DNA of 64,000 bases from CALVZT01 sp964368755 (GCA_964368755.1 CAYJCR010000001.1:124001-188000), one strand, 5' to 3'. Positions 1 to 7,919 are shown, numbered from the stretch's first letter. Notes: generated by a model from the letters alone, not told the origin. A program made the numbers and translations.

Positions 1-1008
1 ATCTTTGTTAAACACTATAATGCTGGCCCTAGCGAAACTGGTGATCAGTTAGCAAGTGGTACAGATAGTAGTATTAATCTCACAAGTTATATTAATATTT
101 GTCAATCGGATGTACTAGAAGTAGTTGGTATTAAAGTTGATGGTAATCCTGTTAATAGTAATACAGTATCTATTACAAGAGAGAATACTATTATTACCAT
201 AGAATGCTGTTATAAGGTTATTCTTCAATTTGACTCTACAGTATATGGAGAAATAATTAACAAGACTTTTGTTGAAAATGATATGCCAAGTGAAGACGAC
301 TTTGTTAAAGATTATAATATAACACTCAATATCAACAACTGGAGTTCATATGATGCTTCATATGGAGCGTATGGAGAGATAGATTACTCATACAATGGAG
401 CATATTATTCTGTTGCTTCTAATATTGAAAATTATGCTATGTTGAGACAATGCATTATGAGTATATTTAACAACTGGCAAGAAGACTTTATGAATAGTAA
501 CACCTTCACTCTTACAAGAATTTTTTCAAAGTTGACAATAAAATCTATTGCTCCCGACGGAACGGAATTTGAATCAATAACAGACATCGCAGATGGTGAT
601 GATATTAGCAACCAAGGTCTTGATATCTACTATACAATTACTCCAAGCAAATACACAGCAGTAGCAGATAATCGTATGTATTGGGCTGTTAAAACTGTTT
701 CGTATCAATATGGTGATAATCCATCAACGACATTGCCATGGGGGAATATTGATTCATGCTATAATACATACAAAGGTGGTATTGTTACTATTACATACGA
801 AAGAGCTCTTAATGTTGCTTTTGATGGATTTGACGAGATAGGACTTACCCCATCCCAGACGACTATTTCTGAATCAACATTGACAACTTTGAGTACACAA
901 GTAAGTGATTCTTCATATGTTGCCGGTACTATATGGAATGAATTGGAGATCTGGAGCAGTATTGATTTTGACAAGTACTGTTTATCCATAAAATATTGTA
1001 ACCCATAA
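1..1008 (+). CDS. C-terminal part of an extracellular surface-type protein, 5' end outside window
   Basis: The frame is open from the first base, so the gene starts upstream; 335 codons are visible. The product is rich in Thr, Ser, Asn, Tyr and Asp, has few Lys/Arg clusters and no membrane segment, and looks like a beta-rich extracellular protein; I recognise no named domain. It ends at a TAA (1006-1008) followed directly by an ATG in the same frame, and similar composition continues for 63 codons to a terminator at 1211. The stop may therefore be a nonsense mutation in a longer gene, or a base error. The first internal ATG at 283 is not a credible start because no ribosome binding site precedes it and the frame is open upstream. 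Function unknown; the surface role is inferred from composition and from the giant exported proteins elsewhere in the window. Confidence 0.6.
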   Translation: MFVKHYNAGPSETGDQLASGTDSSINLTSYINICQSDVLEVVGIKVDGNPVNSNTVSITRENTIITIECCYKVILQFDSTVYGEIINKTFVENDMPSEDDFVKDYNITLNINNWSSYDASYGAYGEIDYSYNGAYYSVASNIENYAMLRQCIMSIFNNWQEDFMNSNTFTLTRIFSKLTIKSIAPDGTEFESITDIADGDDISNQGLDIYYTITPSKYTAVADNRMYWAVKTVSYQYGDNPSTTLPWGNIDSCYNTYKGGIVTITYERALNVAFDGFDEIGLTPSQTTISESTLTTLSTQVSDSSYVAGTIWNELEIWSSIDFDKYCLSIKYCNP

Positions 1009-1200
1009 ATGCAGATGATAGATTACGGTTCAAACATTTATAGTGAGACAGACTTAATAAACTCATTGAGAGAAGCGGATGGAAAGAATGGTGCTATCTA
1101 TGATATGGTTCTTAGTTCTTATAATTTGACCTATGGATTAGGAGATTATGAGCAATATAGTAACAACACAATTTATATTTATTTGCAAAACAATAAGTAG
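1009..1200 (+). pseudogene. In-frame 63-codon continuation after a TAA stop
   Basis: This stretch is in the same reading frame as the surface-protein gene before it, is separated from it only by TAA, and has the same Tyr/Asn/Ser-rich composition (a Tyr-Ser-Asn-Asn-Thr run near the end). It begins with ATG abutting the stop but has no ribosome binding site. The simplest reading is the severed tail of the upstream gene after a nonsense change; re-initiation or stop readthrough are alternatives. A factor-independent terminator follows 10 bases after its own stop, as expected at the true end of the original gene. Confidence 0.45.
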
Positions 1201-1210
1201 TAATAAAAAA

Positions 1211-1238
1211 ACTACCTTATACCAAGGTAGTTTTTTTT
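1211..1238 (+). terminator. Bidirectional rho-independent terminator
   Basis: ACTACCTT and AAGGTAGT form a perfect 8-bp stem around the loop ATACC, followed by eight T on the plus strand and preceded by an A run. It can end both the surface-protein gene and the convergent rsmD. Confidence 0.9.
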
Positions 1239-1243
1239 GTTAA

Positions 1244-1804
1244 TTAACTATGATTGTGAGCATAGATACGGATATCAATCTCTCCGTATTTTCGCTTATC
1301 AATCTCTGAGAACGGGTTAGATGAAGAATACTTTTCTGGCTTATTCAGCTCAGACAAACTTTCCCATATTATGATACCATCAGGGGCCAGAAGATTGTAT
1401 TCGTATATCTTCGATATAGCTGATTCTGCAAATATGCTGTTATATGGTGGGTCAAGGTATATGATATCGAATTGTTTGCCTTTTTTGTAGTATTGAAGCA
1501 AGGCTGTATTATAATCTTGCATAGATACATAAGCTTTAATGTTGAGTGAACGCAAGTTGTCGCTAATAAGTTTGCAACTATCTTTGTTGCTATCAACAAA
1601 GCAGACTTCTTTGGCTCCTCGACTCAAACATTCTATGCCGATAGCACCTGTACCTGCGAACAAGTCTAAGACAATGCTATCTGGGATATAACCACTTATT
1701 ACATTGAATATATTCTCTTTGACTCTGTCCGTTGTTGGCCTAACACCTTCATGTTTTGGCGATAATATCTTGCGACCTTTGTACAATCCAGTTATAACTC
1801 TCAT
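1244..1804 (-). CDS. rsmD: 16S rRNA (guanine-966-N2) methyltransferase RsmD
   Basis: 186 aa, normal length for RsmD, which methylates G966 of 16S rRNA in the small subunit using S-adenosylmethionine. The N-terminus has the family signature MRVITGLYKGRK followed by RPTTDRVKENIFN; the SAM-binding motif DLFAGTGAIG is at residues 47-56 and the catalytic DPPY motif near residue 118. The start is supported by an AGGAGT ribosome binding site 6-7 bases upstream and a TATAAT-like -10 box at 1823-1828 (reverse strand). It stands alone: the usual neighbours coaD and recG are not here. It converges on the surface-protein fragment across a shared terminator. Confidence 0.95.
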   Translation of the reverse strand: MRVITGLYKGRKILSPKHEGVRPTTDRVKENIFNVISGYIPDSIVLDLFAGTGAIGIECLSRGAKEVCFVDSNKDSCKLISDNLRSLNIKAYVSMQDYNTALLQYYKKGKQFDIIYLDPPYNSIFAESAISKIYEYNLLAPDGIIIWESLSELNKPEKYSSSNPFSEIDKRKYGEIDIRIYAHNHS

Positions 1805-1951
1805 ATTGACTCCTATGCTATTATTATAGCACTAATACAACAGTAGATACAAATATTATTTTGGATAATACTTAACGGAAAATGGTTGATGATAGATATG
1901 ATTCAACCCCTAAACACTATTTGTAATGTGTACTTGGGTAGAAAAGCAGTT

Positions 1952-2042
1952 ATTACTCGGGGTGAGAGCCCATGATTAAATAAGATAATAAAAAAAGAGC
2001 AAGACTGTCTGTCTTGTTCTTTTTGATTGTTTGGTGGGTCAT
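1952..2042 (+). repeat. 91-bp direct repeat, copy 1 (terminator plus tRNA-Lys 3' end)
   Basis: Nearly identical to 2214-2304. Each copy begins with ATTACTCGGGGTGAGAGCCC, carries a terminator hairpin and finishes with the complement of a CCA-bearing tRNA-Lys acceptor end. In this copy the tRNA body is absent: after GGTGGGTCAT the sequence passes into a 54-bp hairpin element. It is a decayed duplicate of the 3' flank of the tRNA-Lys gene. Confidence 0.85.
1995..2021 (-). terminator. Terminator hairpin in repeat copy 1
   Basis: AAGAGCAAGAC and GTCTTGTTCTT form an 11-bp stem (one G-T pair) around TGTCT. On the reverse strand it runs into a T-rich stretch (A run at 1990-1996). It duplicates the tRNA-Lys terminator at 2257-2283; the loop here is the reverse complement of the loop there. 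Confidence 0.75.
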
Positions 2043-2043
2043 T

Positions 2044-2097
2044 GGGCGCGACGCGTAAAGAAAACAACCCGGTGTGGTTGTTTTTAGCCAAAGCGTG
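2044..2097 (+). repeat. 54-bp hairpin element A, inverted relative to element B
   Basis: Matches the reverse complement of 2447-2500 with two differences in the first 21 bases and none in the last 17; the central hairpin arms differ but each still pairs (here AAAACAACC with GGTTGTTTT). It sits between a tRNA-Lys acceptor remnant and a T-arm-like remnant (TCGAACCCCGG near 2132), as if inserted into a tRNA-Lys copy. Confidence 0.75.
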
Positions 2098-2213
2098 GGA
2101 GCGACTTGTCGCGGTCTGGCACCGACAGGTGTCGAACCCCGGCCACAGTATAAAAATATGCTAATGCAAACTTAAATCCTAGTTGTTGTGTGTGCTTGTG
2201 TGGAATGGTAATC

Positions 2214-2304
2214 ATTACTCGGGGTGAGAGCCCATGTTTAAATAAGATAATAAGAAAAGAACAAGACAGACAGTCTTGTTCTTTTTGATTGTTTGGTGGG
2301 TCAT
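2214..2304 (+). repeat. 91-bp direct repeat, copy 2 (contains intact tRNA-Lys 3' end)
   Basis: Second copy of the 1952-2042 unit, offset by 262 bp. It joins the intact tRNA-Lys gene at its right end and includes the working terminator of that gene. Confidence 0.85.
2257..2283 (-). terminator. Terminator of tRNA-Lys
   Basis: AAGAACAAGAC and GTCTTGTTCTT form a perfect 11-bp stem around AGACA, 10 bases after the encoded CCA of tRNA-Lys on the reverse strand, followed there by a T-rich but not pure T tract. Confidence 0.75.
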
Positions 2305-2370
2305 CGGGGGCTCGAACCCCGGACACCCTGATTAAGAGTCAGGTGCTCTACCAACTGAGCTAATAACCCA
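2294..2370 (-). tRNA. tRNA-Lys (anticodon CUU)
   Basis: Full cloverleaf on the reverse strand with encoded CCA. The acceptor stem TGGGTTA/TGACCCA starts with U1-A72, unusual for a tRNA-Lys, which normally starts with G. The D arm contains AGCTCAGTTGGTAGAGC; the anticodon stem CCTGA/TCAGG holds the loop CTCTTAA (anticodon CTT, codon AAG); the T loop contains GTTCGAG. It is the only complete tRNA in a locus full of fragments of the same gene. Confidence 0.95.
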
Positions 2371-2446
2371 AGTACTAAATATTAAACGAACTAATCCGTT
2401 ACGGGTGTCCGGGGTAAACCCCTCCGCTCGCAATGAATTGCTATAT

Positions 2447-2500
2447 CACGCTTTGGCTAAAAACTTGCCACTGGCAACTTTTTCTTAACGCATCGCGCCC
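2447..2500 (-). repeat. 54-bp hairpin element B, inverted relative to element A
   Basis: Reverse-strand copy of element A. Its centre pairs through TTGCC/GGCAA flanked by A and T runs, a different stem sequence from element A at the same position. The right end abuts a truncated tRNA-Lys 5' half; left of it (2403-2415) lies GGGTGTCCGGGGT, identical to tRNA-Lys variable loop/T-stem sequence but in opposite orientation to the intact gene. Confidence 0.75.
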
Positions 2501-2545
2501 TGATTAAGAGTCAGGTGCTCTGTCACACCTAGAGCTAATAACCCA
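2499..2545 (-). pseudogene. Truncated tRNA-Lys 5' half
   Basis: Duplicates acceptor 5' strand, D stem and anticodon arm of the intact tRNA-Lys, including the CTT anticodon loop, but the D loop is altered and there is no T arm or 3' acceptor strand: the sequence passes straight into element B. It cannot make a functional tRNA. The remaining bases to 2664 are AT-rich and show nothing else I can identify. Confidence 0.8.
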
Positions 2546-2670
2546 AGTACCATATAGCGATGTTACGAGTTGTATTATATATTTTATTACAACATTTGTC
2601 AAGGTAATTGCAGAATTTTTTGTTAAAAGTTTTTATCACATATTTATATTATTTTTCATAACTTTTGTAT

Positions 2671-3720
2671 ATGAATAAGTTTGTTATAGATAGAGGTATA
2701 TTGCTCAGTAATATTGAGCGCATTCACGGTCTTATTGGGAAGAAAAAACTATGTGTTATGGTCAAAGCCGATGCTTATGGTCATGGGCTTGTGCGAATAT
2801 CCAAGATAGTTCAGGGTTCAGTAGACTATCTAGGCGTTGCTTGTATTAGTGAGGGAATACGCCTTAGGAATAATAATATTTATGCACCTATTCTTGTGGT
2901 TGGAAGTTATGATAGAAGGCTCGCAAAATTGGGTATAGTTAATGATTTGACTTTGTCTATAGGTAGTGAAGATAGTATGTTGCATTTGAGTAAACTTGTG
3001 TCTACTCTTCGTATCAAGACGAAAGTCCATATACAAGTCAACTCTGGAATGAATAGATATGGGCTTGATTGTCGCAAAGATTTAAACAAAATATTGCAAA
3101 TTGCATCTTGCAATCCATATGTGATTGTAGAAGGAATATTCTCTCATATAAGTAATGCTTGCGATAAGTTATCGACATTCAAACAGTATAATAAATTCAA
3201 AAACATATGTAAGCATATTCCTAAAAACACAATTCGACATATTGCATCAAGCGAAGTGGTATCTAGGTATAAAAATATGCATATGGATATGGTGCGAGTA
3301 GGGATTGCAATGTATGGCTATGGATTAGGATGTAGGCCAATACTTACTATCACCAGTAATATTGTCGATATAAGGTATGTCAAAAAGGGTGCAACAATAG
3401 GGTATAACAACAAGTATTGTTTGCAACGAGATAGCTTTGTGGGAACAGTTGCTATTGGATATGCCGATGGCATCAATCGTAAGCTCTCTCAAGGTGGCAA
3501 GGTGGCAGTTGATGGCAAGTGTTATAAGATAGCTGGCAATGTGTGTATGGACTGTTTTATGGTGGATTTTGGCTCTTACAGGCCACATATTGGACAAGAA
3601 GTGATAATTCTTGACTCAGATATTAATGCAGAAGTGATTGCAAGCCAATGTGATACAATCTGCTATGAGATACTTACCTCTTACAAGACCAATAGAATGA
3701 AAGTACTAGTAAAGGCATAA
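2671..3720 (+). CDS. alr: Alanine racemase
   Basis: Interconverts L- and D-alanine with pyridoxal phosphate to supply D-Ala for peptidoglycan. 349 aa from this ATG, close to family length. The PLP-lysine motif VKADAYGHG puts Lys32 at the cofactor; the second catalytic residue, Tyr264, lies in AIGYADG; the C-terminal beta domain has AGNVCMDCFMVD. A TTG two codons upstream (2665) is an alternative start; I prefer the ATG since neither has a ribosome binding site and a weak CATAAC -10-like box at 2657 would put the transcript start almost on it. The partner ligase gene ddl is near 61 kb. The short gap to the CYTH gene suggests co-transcription. Confidence 0.93.
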   Translation: MNKFVIDRGILLSNIERIHGLIGKKKLCVMVKADAYGHGLVRISKIVQGSVDYLGVACISEGIRLRNNNIYAPILVVGSYDRRLAKLGIVNDLTLSIGSEDSMLHLSKLVSTLRIKTKVHIQVNSGMNRYGLDCRKDLNKILQIASCNPYVIVEGIFSHISNACDKLSTFKQYNKFKNICKHIPKNTIRHIASSEVVSRYKNMHMDMVRVGIAMYGYGLGCRPILTITSNIVDIRYVKKGATIGYNNKYCLQRDSFVGTVAIGYADGINRKLSQGGKVAVDGKCYKIAGNVCMDCFMVDFGSYRPHIGQEVIILDSDINAEVIASQCDTICYEILTSYKTNRMKVLVKA

Positions 3721-3774
3721 TTGATTGACTTGGTCTGGTAGATTGGGTTATAGTATAGATAGGAGAAAAATCTT

Positions 3775-4335
3775 ATGGATATGGAAAGAGAAGTTCGGTA
3801 TTGTCTAAGTGCTGACCTTATGCAACGCATAAAAGACGATTCAAAACTTATTGAAGAACCCAAGAATAACATTGATATAGTATGTGGGTATAATGGCTTT
3901 GATTCATTACGAGACTATGGCTTTATATGCCGCGTAAGGCAGAAGTCTAACAAAGTTGTCTTGGAGATCAAAAAGCGCATATCAGATAGCGTATGGGAAG
4001 AGTATTCTGCACAAAGTGCTAGTCTCAAAGATGGTGTTGCTTTTTTTAGCGCACTAGGAATGAAACCATACCTATATATCAACAGGACAAGAAGTGTGTA
4101 TTCGCAAGGGAAATTCAAGATATTCTTTGATAATATTGATATGTTGGGAGATTTTGTTGAACTTGAGTATGTCGGCAAAGACAATATGTGGAAGACAGCT
4201 CTTAACAGGTTTTTGTCAAAGTATGGCATTGATGATAACAGGCAGAAGTTGTATGGAGATATATTCAAAGACAAAATTCAAGAAGATGAGGATTTCAAAC
4301 AGAAGTTTACAGTACGACTTGATGACGTCTTATAA
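3775..4335 (+). CDS. CYTH-domain triphosphate-binding protein
   Basis: 186 aa. The CYTH fold binds triphosphorylated compounds (class IV adenylate cyclases, thiamine triphosphatases, inorganic triphosphatases) in a tunnel lined by acidic and basic residues. Visible marks are the N-terminal E-x-E-x-R (EREVR), alternating charged strands (RVRQK, VVLEIKKR), an RTR strand, and the diagnostic GDFVELEYVG near residue 125. A TAGGAG ribosome binding site lies 9 bases before the ATG. It follows alr by 54 bp without a clear terminator, so may share its transcript. The substrate cannot be told from sequence; tripolyphosphatase or thiamine triphosphatase activity is more likely than cyclase in this size class, but that is inference. 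Confidence 0.8.
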   Translation: MDMEREVRYCLSADLMQRIKDDSKLIEEPKNNIDIVCGYNGFDSLRDYGFICRVRQKSNKVVLEIKKRISDSVWEEYSAQSASLKDGVAFFSALGMKPYLYINRTRSVYSQGKFKIFFDNIDMLGDFVELEYVGKDNMWKTALNRFLSKYGIDDNRQKLYGDIFKDKIQEDEDFKQKFTVRLDDVL

Positions 4336-4353
4336 CATTGTAGCAAAAATGTG

Positions 4354-4382
4354 TTGACAAATCTCATTCAAAGTGACATAAT
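4354..4382 (+). promoter_or_regulatory. Promoter of the T-box/glyS transcript
   Basis: TTGACA (4354-4359), 17-base spacer, CATAAT (4377-4382); transcription would begin near 4389, just before the T-box leader. Confidence 0.8.
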
Positions 4383-4388
4383 GCAGAC

Positions 4389-4556
4389 ATAAAAGCATTG
4401 AGGAAGTGTGGCGACTTCTTAGCTGGTAACCAAAATGTTATCCGTATCTCTTGCGTTAAAAGAGGAATGAAGGTATATGACTCGTGTCATATACGAATTA
4501 GGGTGGAACCGCGAGATAATCGTCCCTATGGCTAATTTTTAGCTTGGGGATTTTTT
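4389..4556 (+). promoter_or_regulatory. Glycine T-box riboswitch leader
   Basis: The conserved T-box core AGGGTGGAACCGCG is at 4500-4513, followed by an alternative terminator (TCCC..GGCTAA paired with TTAGC..GGGGA, then TTTTTT) ending about 4556. A stem I region lies at 4400-4450; a GGC at 4410-4412 is a plausible glycine specifier, not proven. Uncharged tRNA-Gly pairing to specifier and T-box would favour the antiterminator and allow transcription of the glycyl-tRNA synthetase that follows. Confidence 0.92.
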
Positions 4557-4596
4557 ATTGCAAAGAGTCCTCATAATGAATAATAAGAGGTGTTAT

Positions 4597-5970
4597 ATGG
4601 AAAAGAATGTTGTAACTATGGACAAGATTGTCAATCTTTGTAAGGGTAGAGGTTTTGTGTTCCCAGGTAGTGAGATATATGGGGGGTTTGCTAATACTTG
4701 GGATTTTGGCCCAATAGGTGTTGAACTCAAGAATAATATCAAACGTGCTTGGTGGAAGAAGTTTGTTCAAGAAGACCCAAATACTTATGGAGTAGATGCT
4801 GCAATCCTTATGAATCCTAAGGTGTGGGAAGCAAGTGGTCACGTTGCAAGTTTTGGAGATCCAAAGATGGATTGTAAGAAATGTAAGCAGAGATTTAGAG
4901 CAGATACAATGATAGAAGCACATAGCAAGGGTAGTGTTGCCGCTGAGGCTATGACCAATGAGCAATTGGAGGCTTACATTGCTGAGCATCATCTAACTTG
5001 CCCTCATTGTGGAGGTTTTGATTGGACTCCAATACGTAAGTTTAATCCTATGTTTATCACTTCTCGTGGTACACTTGAAGAGGGAGCAGATACTGTATAC
5101 CTTAGACCTGAGACTTGCCAAGGCGAGTATGTCAATTTCCTCAATGTACAACGTACAGCGAGAGCCAAAGTGCCTTTTGCGATCGCACAGATTGGTAAGT
5201 CATTTAGGAATGAGATTACTCCGGGTAACTTCCTATTCAGAACAATAGAGTTCGAACAAATGGAACTTCAAATGTTTTGTAAAGAAAGTGAATCTATGGA
5301 TATATATTCGGATTATAAGGCAAGAGCTTTGAAATTTGTCGAAGAACTTGGACTTGCTCAAGAGAACCTTCGTTATCATGACCACGATAAACTTGCTCAC
5401 TATGCGAAGGCAGCTTGTGATATACAATACAACTTCCCAATAGGTTGGCAAGAACTCAATGGTATACATCACAGAGGTGTATGGGACTTGTCTCGTCATC
5501 AGGAGTTTTCTGGCAAATCAATGCTTTATCTTGATCCATTTACGAATGAGAAGTATATTCCTAATGTTATAGAATACTCTATAGGTGCAGATAGGCTAAC
5601 CCTTGCTCTTATGTGTGCTGCGTATGATGAAGAACAGCTAGATAATGATACTCGTATCGTTATGCACTTTAAGCCATCTATCGCTCCATATAAGGTAGCA
5701 ATATTGCCTTTGCAGAAGAATATGTCTGATAAGGCAAAGGAGATCTATTCTAGCCTAGCCAAGCACTTCATGTGTACATATGATGAGGCTGGTAGTATTG
5801 GCAAAAGATACAGAAGACAGGATGAGATTGGTACTCCTATGTGCGTGACAATAGACTTTGATACTTTGGAGAAGAATACTGTTACTGTTCGAGATAGAGA
5901 TACTATGCAACAAGTTACTATTCAGGCAGGCGAACTAATAGATTATGTCCGCAAGATAGTAGAAGGTTAA
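4597..5970 (+). CDS. glyS: Glycyl-tRNA synthetase, single-chain dimeric type
   Basis: Charges tRNA-Gly with glycine and ATP. 457 aa, class II synthetase of the alpha2 type found in eukaryotes, archaea and part of the Firmicutes, not the alpha2beta2 GlyQ/GlyS type. Seen: N-terminal GRGFVFPGSEIYGG, a CKKC/CPHCGG zinc-like pair in the insertion, class II motif 2 (KSFRNEITPGNFLFRTIEFEQ), motif 3 (GADRLTLALM) and a C-terminal anticodon-binding domain. The ATG at 4597 has AGAGG six bases upstream; an upstream TTG at 4558 would lie in the leader terminator's T run and is rejected. Expression should be set by the glycine T-box ahead of it. Confidence 0.96.
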   Translation: MEKNVVTMDKIVNLCKGRGFVFPGSEIYGGFANTWDFGPIGVELKNNIKRAWWKKFVQEDPNTYGVDAAILMNPKVWEASGHVASFGDPKMDCKKCKQRFRADTMIEAHSKGSVAAEAMTNEQLEAYIAEHHLTCPHCGGFDWTPIRKFNPMFITSRGTLEEGADTVYLRPETCQGEYVNFLNVQRTARAKVPFAIAQIGKSFRNEITPGNFLFRTIEFEQMELQMFCKESESMDIYSDYKARALKFVEELGLAQENLRYHDHDKLAHYAKAACDIQYNFPIGWQELNGIHHRGVWDLSRHQEFSGKSMLYLDPFTNEKYIPNVIEYSIGADRLTLALMCAAYDEEQLDNDTRIVMHFKPSIAPYKVAILPLQKNMSDKAKEIYSSLAKHFMCTYDEAGSIGKRYRRQDEIGTPMCVTIDFDTLEKNTVTVRDRDTMQQVTIQAGELIDYVRKIVEG

Positions 5971-5990
5971 TATCTATAATATCAATAATA

Positions 5991-6020
5991 AAAGGGTAGC
6001 ATATTTGCTATCCTTTATTT
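5991..6020 (+). terminator. Terminator of glyS
   Basis: AAAGGGTAGCA (5991-6001) pairs with TGCTATCCTTT (6006-6016) with one G-T pair around TATT, then a T-rich tract. Confidence 0.85.
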
Positions 6021-6071
6021 ATTATAAACATTGAGTTGTACGAAAAAACATTTATCAAAAAATATTCTAAT

Positions 6072-6103
6072 AAAAAACAGCCACAAAAACATTTGTGACT
6101 GTT
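6072..6103 (-). terminator. Terminator of the single-pass membrane protein gene
   Basis: On the reverse strand ACAGTCACAAA pairs with TTTGTGGCTGT around a 4-base loop, followed by TTTTTT (A run 6072-6077). Confidence 0.85.
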
Positions 6104-6110
6104 GATTGTA

Positions 6111-7391
6111 TTATTGACCTTGACCTTGATCTTGACTCTCGTTAGATTCGTCAGCACCTTTATCTTCTGAATAATAAACATTAGGATCTTCGTCACTAGG
6201 AAGTGGATTGCCCTCAGCATCAATAGTTGCAACATACTCTTGAGAAGGAACATTAGGAGTTTCTTCGATAATAGGCTTGTCTCCACCAGATATTTTGCTA
6301 TTGGCTGCATCGATTAAGTTATCATATTGCTCGCCGAATATGCTATGTCCATCCTTATTGATAGCACCTATTGAGAGCACCAAAAGTCCTGCAACAGATA
6401 CAGTTGCGATCACTATTCCGGTAACAGCAAGGGCTTTCTTCCAAGCAGGAACTGGGCGATACTCAATATTGTTATCGATATGCCATTGAATAATGTCTTC
6501 TTTTTCAGCACTTCGCTTGCCAGCTCTCATCATCCATTTGCCGAATCTCGTTTGCCTATCATATTTGTCGTATTCTGTTCTTTTTTGTTTATGGGGTTGT
6601 TTAAGTTTGTTAATTAATCTGCTTTTGTGAGATTTTTTGCTAGAATCTGAGTTTAATATGTTAATTCCATTAAGAATAGATTCACCTTCTTCCTCATCGT
6701 CTTCTTCGGTGGTGAGATTGTCATCTTCTGTATCAGTGACGGGAGATACAACATGGCTTTCAGAATCATCTTTTTTTGGTTTTGAAGCTGATGATCTAGG
6801 CATTATACCCAAGCCACTTACTTTTGTTCTTTCGATTGTTTCTTTGAGGGTGCCGTCTGGGTTGATCATAACAACATTTGTCTTATAAGAAGTTATTTTG
6901 CTACTTTCGTCATAACATTTGTTCTCTGCACTTCTATCAATACAAATAAGCTCAATGGAACCATTTGGTGTGTCTTTTGTGTCTTTTGTATATATGTTCT
7001 TGTCAACTGAATATACAAGCTCGTCATTTACATACTTCTCATATCTAATTGTTCCATAATCTTCATGATCTTTTAGACGCCCAATCTTAACAGTAACCGT
7101 CTTGTCATCTTTTTTGACAACAATAGTCTCTACATCTGGATCGCTCCAAAGAACACTATCTTTAGGTGTGTTATTCTCTGTTGCAGGATTACCATCTTCT
7201 GCAGTGTGTGTAATGCTATCGTGGCTTCTATTGGTTGAACCAGAAAGAAGCTTGTTAGCTAGATAACGAAGTCTCTCATCTCTTGCCTCAAATTTATCTT
7301 GGAGTATATTACCTTCATCATCTCTGATATCAGGAAGCTTATTATCTTCGCTAATACTCGCAATAAGTTTTTTATAAAATGTCTCTGCCAT
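6111..7391 (-). CDS. Single-pass membrane protein with large charged cytoplasmic region, function unknown
   Basis: 426 aa; I do not recognise the family. The first ~315 residues are hydrophilic with acidic and lysine-rich low-complexity parts (TTEEDDEEEGES near residue 230, then a basic KSHKSRLINKLKQPHKQKR region). One strong membrane segment lies at about 318-345 (KALAVTGIVIATVSVAG...), followed by an ~80-residue acidic exported tail ending in a Gln/Gly repeat. By the positive-inside rule the basic N-terminal region is cytoplasmic. A long cytoplasmic domain, one helix and a short outer tail is seen in some division and cell-wall scaffold proteins, but no specific role can be claimed. It has its own terminator and appears monocistronic. 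Confidence 0.75.
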   Translation of the reverse strand: MAETFYKKLIASISEDNKLPDIRDDEGNILQDKFEARDERLRYLANKLLSGSTNRSHDSITHTAEDGNPATENNTPKDSVLWSDPDVETIVVKKDDKTVTVKIGRLKDHEDYGTIRYEKYVNDELVYSVDKNIYTKDTKDTPNGSIELICIDRSAENKCYDESSKITSYKTNVVMINPDGTLKETIERTKVSGLGIMPRSSASKPKKDDSESHVVSPVTDTEDDNLTTEEDDEEEGESILNGINILNSDSSKKSHKSRLINKLKQPHKQKRTEYDKYDRQTRFGKWMMRAGKRSAEKEDIIQWHIDNNIEYRPVPAWKKALAVTGIVIATVSVAGLLVLSIGAINKDGHSIFGEQYDNLIDAANSKISGGDKPIIEETPNVPSQEYVATIDAEGNPLPSDEDPNVYYSEDKGADESNESQDQGQGQ

Positions 7392-7504
7392 ATTATTGTT
7401 CTCTCCCTATAATTTGTATGCTTAGATTGTAGCACGGGATAGGGTGGTTGTCAATACCCATTTTTATAATTATTTATATATTTAAAGGGGATCTTGTTAG
7501 ACAT

Positions 7505-7529
7505 AAAAAAACTCTCAGAATGCTGAGAG
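7505..7529 (-). terminator. Terminator of the small three-helix membrane protein gene
   Basis: CTCTCAG/CTGAGAG perfect 7-bp stem around a 4-base loop, with six T following on the reverse strand. Confidence 0.88.
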
Positions 7530-7547
7530 CTCTCTAATGTCTAGATA

Positions 7548-7919
7548 TTAAAACAACAACCAAAACACAAGGGATATGATATTGAGGACAAACTGCACCG
7601 TGAAAGTAAACTTATTCTCGCGTCTAAATTGTGTAAATACAAAGAACATAGATAGTCCAGTCAAAGCACATCCTATACAGAAGAATACGATATACAATGC
7701 TGGAGCAGCGATACCTATCATTCTAAATAATCTGCATAGAACAATAAGTCCAAGAGATATAAGTACGGATCCGATACAAATATCGTCTTTGTTAAATTTA
7801 AACTTCTTGGCAGTCTTAGCTGGGGTGGTATCTTTGTGCTCTTCAGTCTTGACTTCAGGAGTCTCGATATTCTCGACTTCTAGTGCTGGGGTTGTTTCTG
7901 TTACTTTCTTGGTTGCCAT
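7548..7919 (-). CDS. Small membrane protein with three predicted helices
   Basis: 123 aa, family not recognised. The N-terminal ~45 residues are hydrophilic, Glu/Thr/Lys-rich and probably disordered; then three hydrophobic segments follow (ICIGSVLISLGLIVLCRLF, ALYIVFFCIGCALTGLSMFF, and the last 20 residues to VFWLLF) joined by short basic loops (RRENK). The second of two close ATGs is taken as start because the GGAGG site lies 8 bases before it and only 2 bases before the first. It is transcribed in the same direction as the single-pass protein that follows but has its own terminator. Confidence 0.75.
   Translation of the reverse strand: MATKKVTETTPALEVENIETPEVKTEEHKDTTPAKTAKKFKFNKDDICIGSVLISLGLIVLCRLFRMIGIAAPALYIVFFCIGCALTGLSMFFVFTQFRRENKFTFTVQFVLNIISLVFWLLF

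Noticed and set aside
1903..2326. Two reverse-strand ORFs with near-identical PNDPPNNQKEQD-like text
   Set aside because: The similarity is the 91-bp nucleotide repeat with tRNA and terminator sequence, not protein conservation.
2044..2500. Integron attC-like or phage att sites at the hairpin elements beside tRNA-Lys
   Set aside because: The R'-type RYYYAAC/GTTRRRY cores do not match, and no integrase or cassette genes are present.
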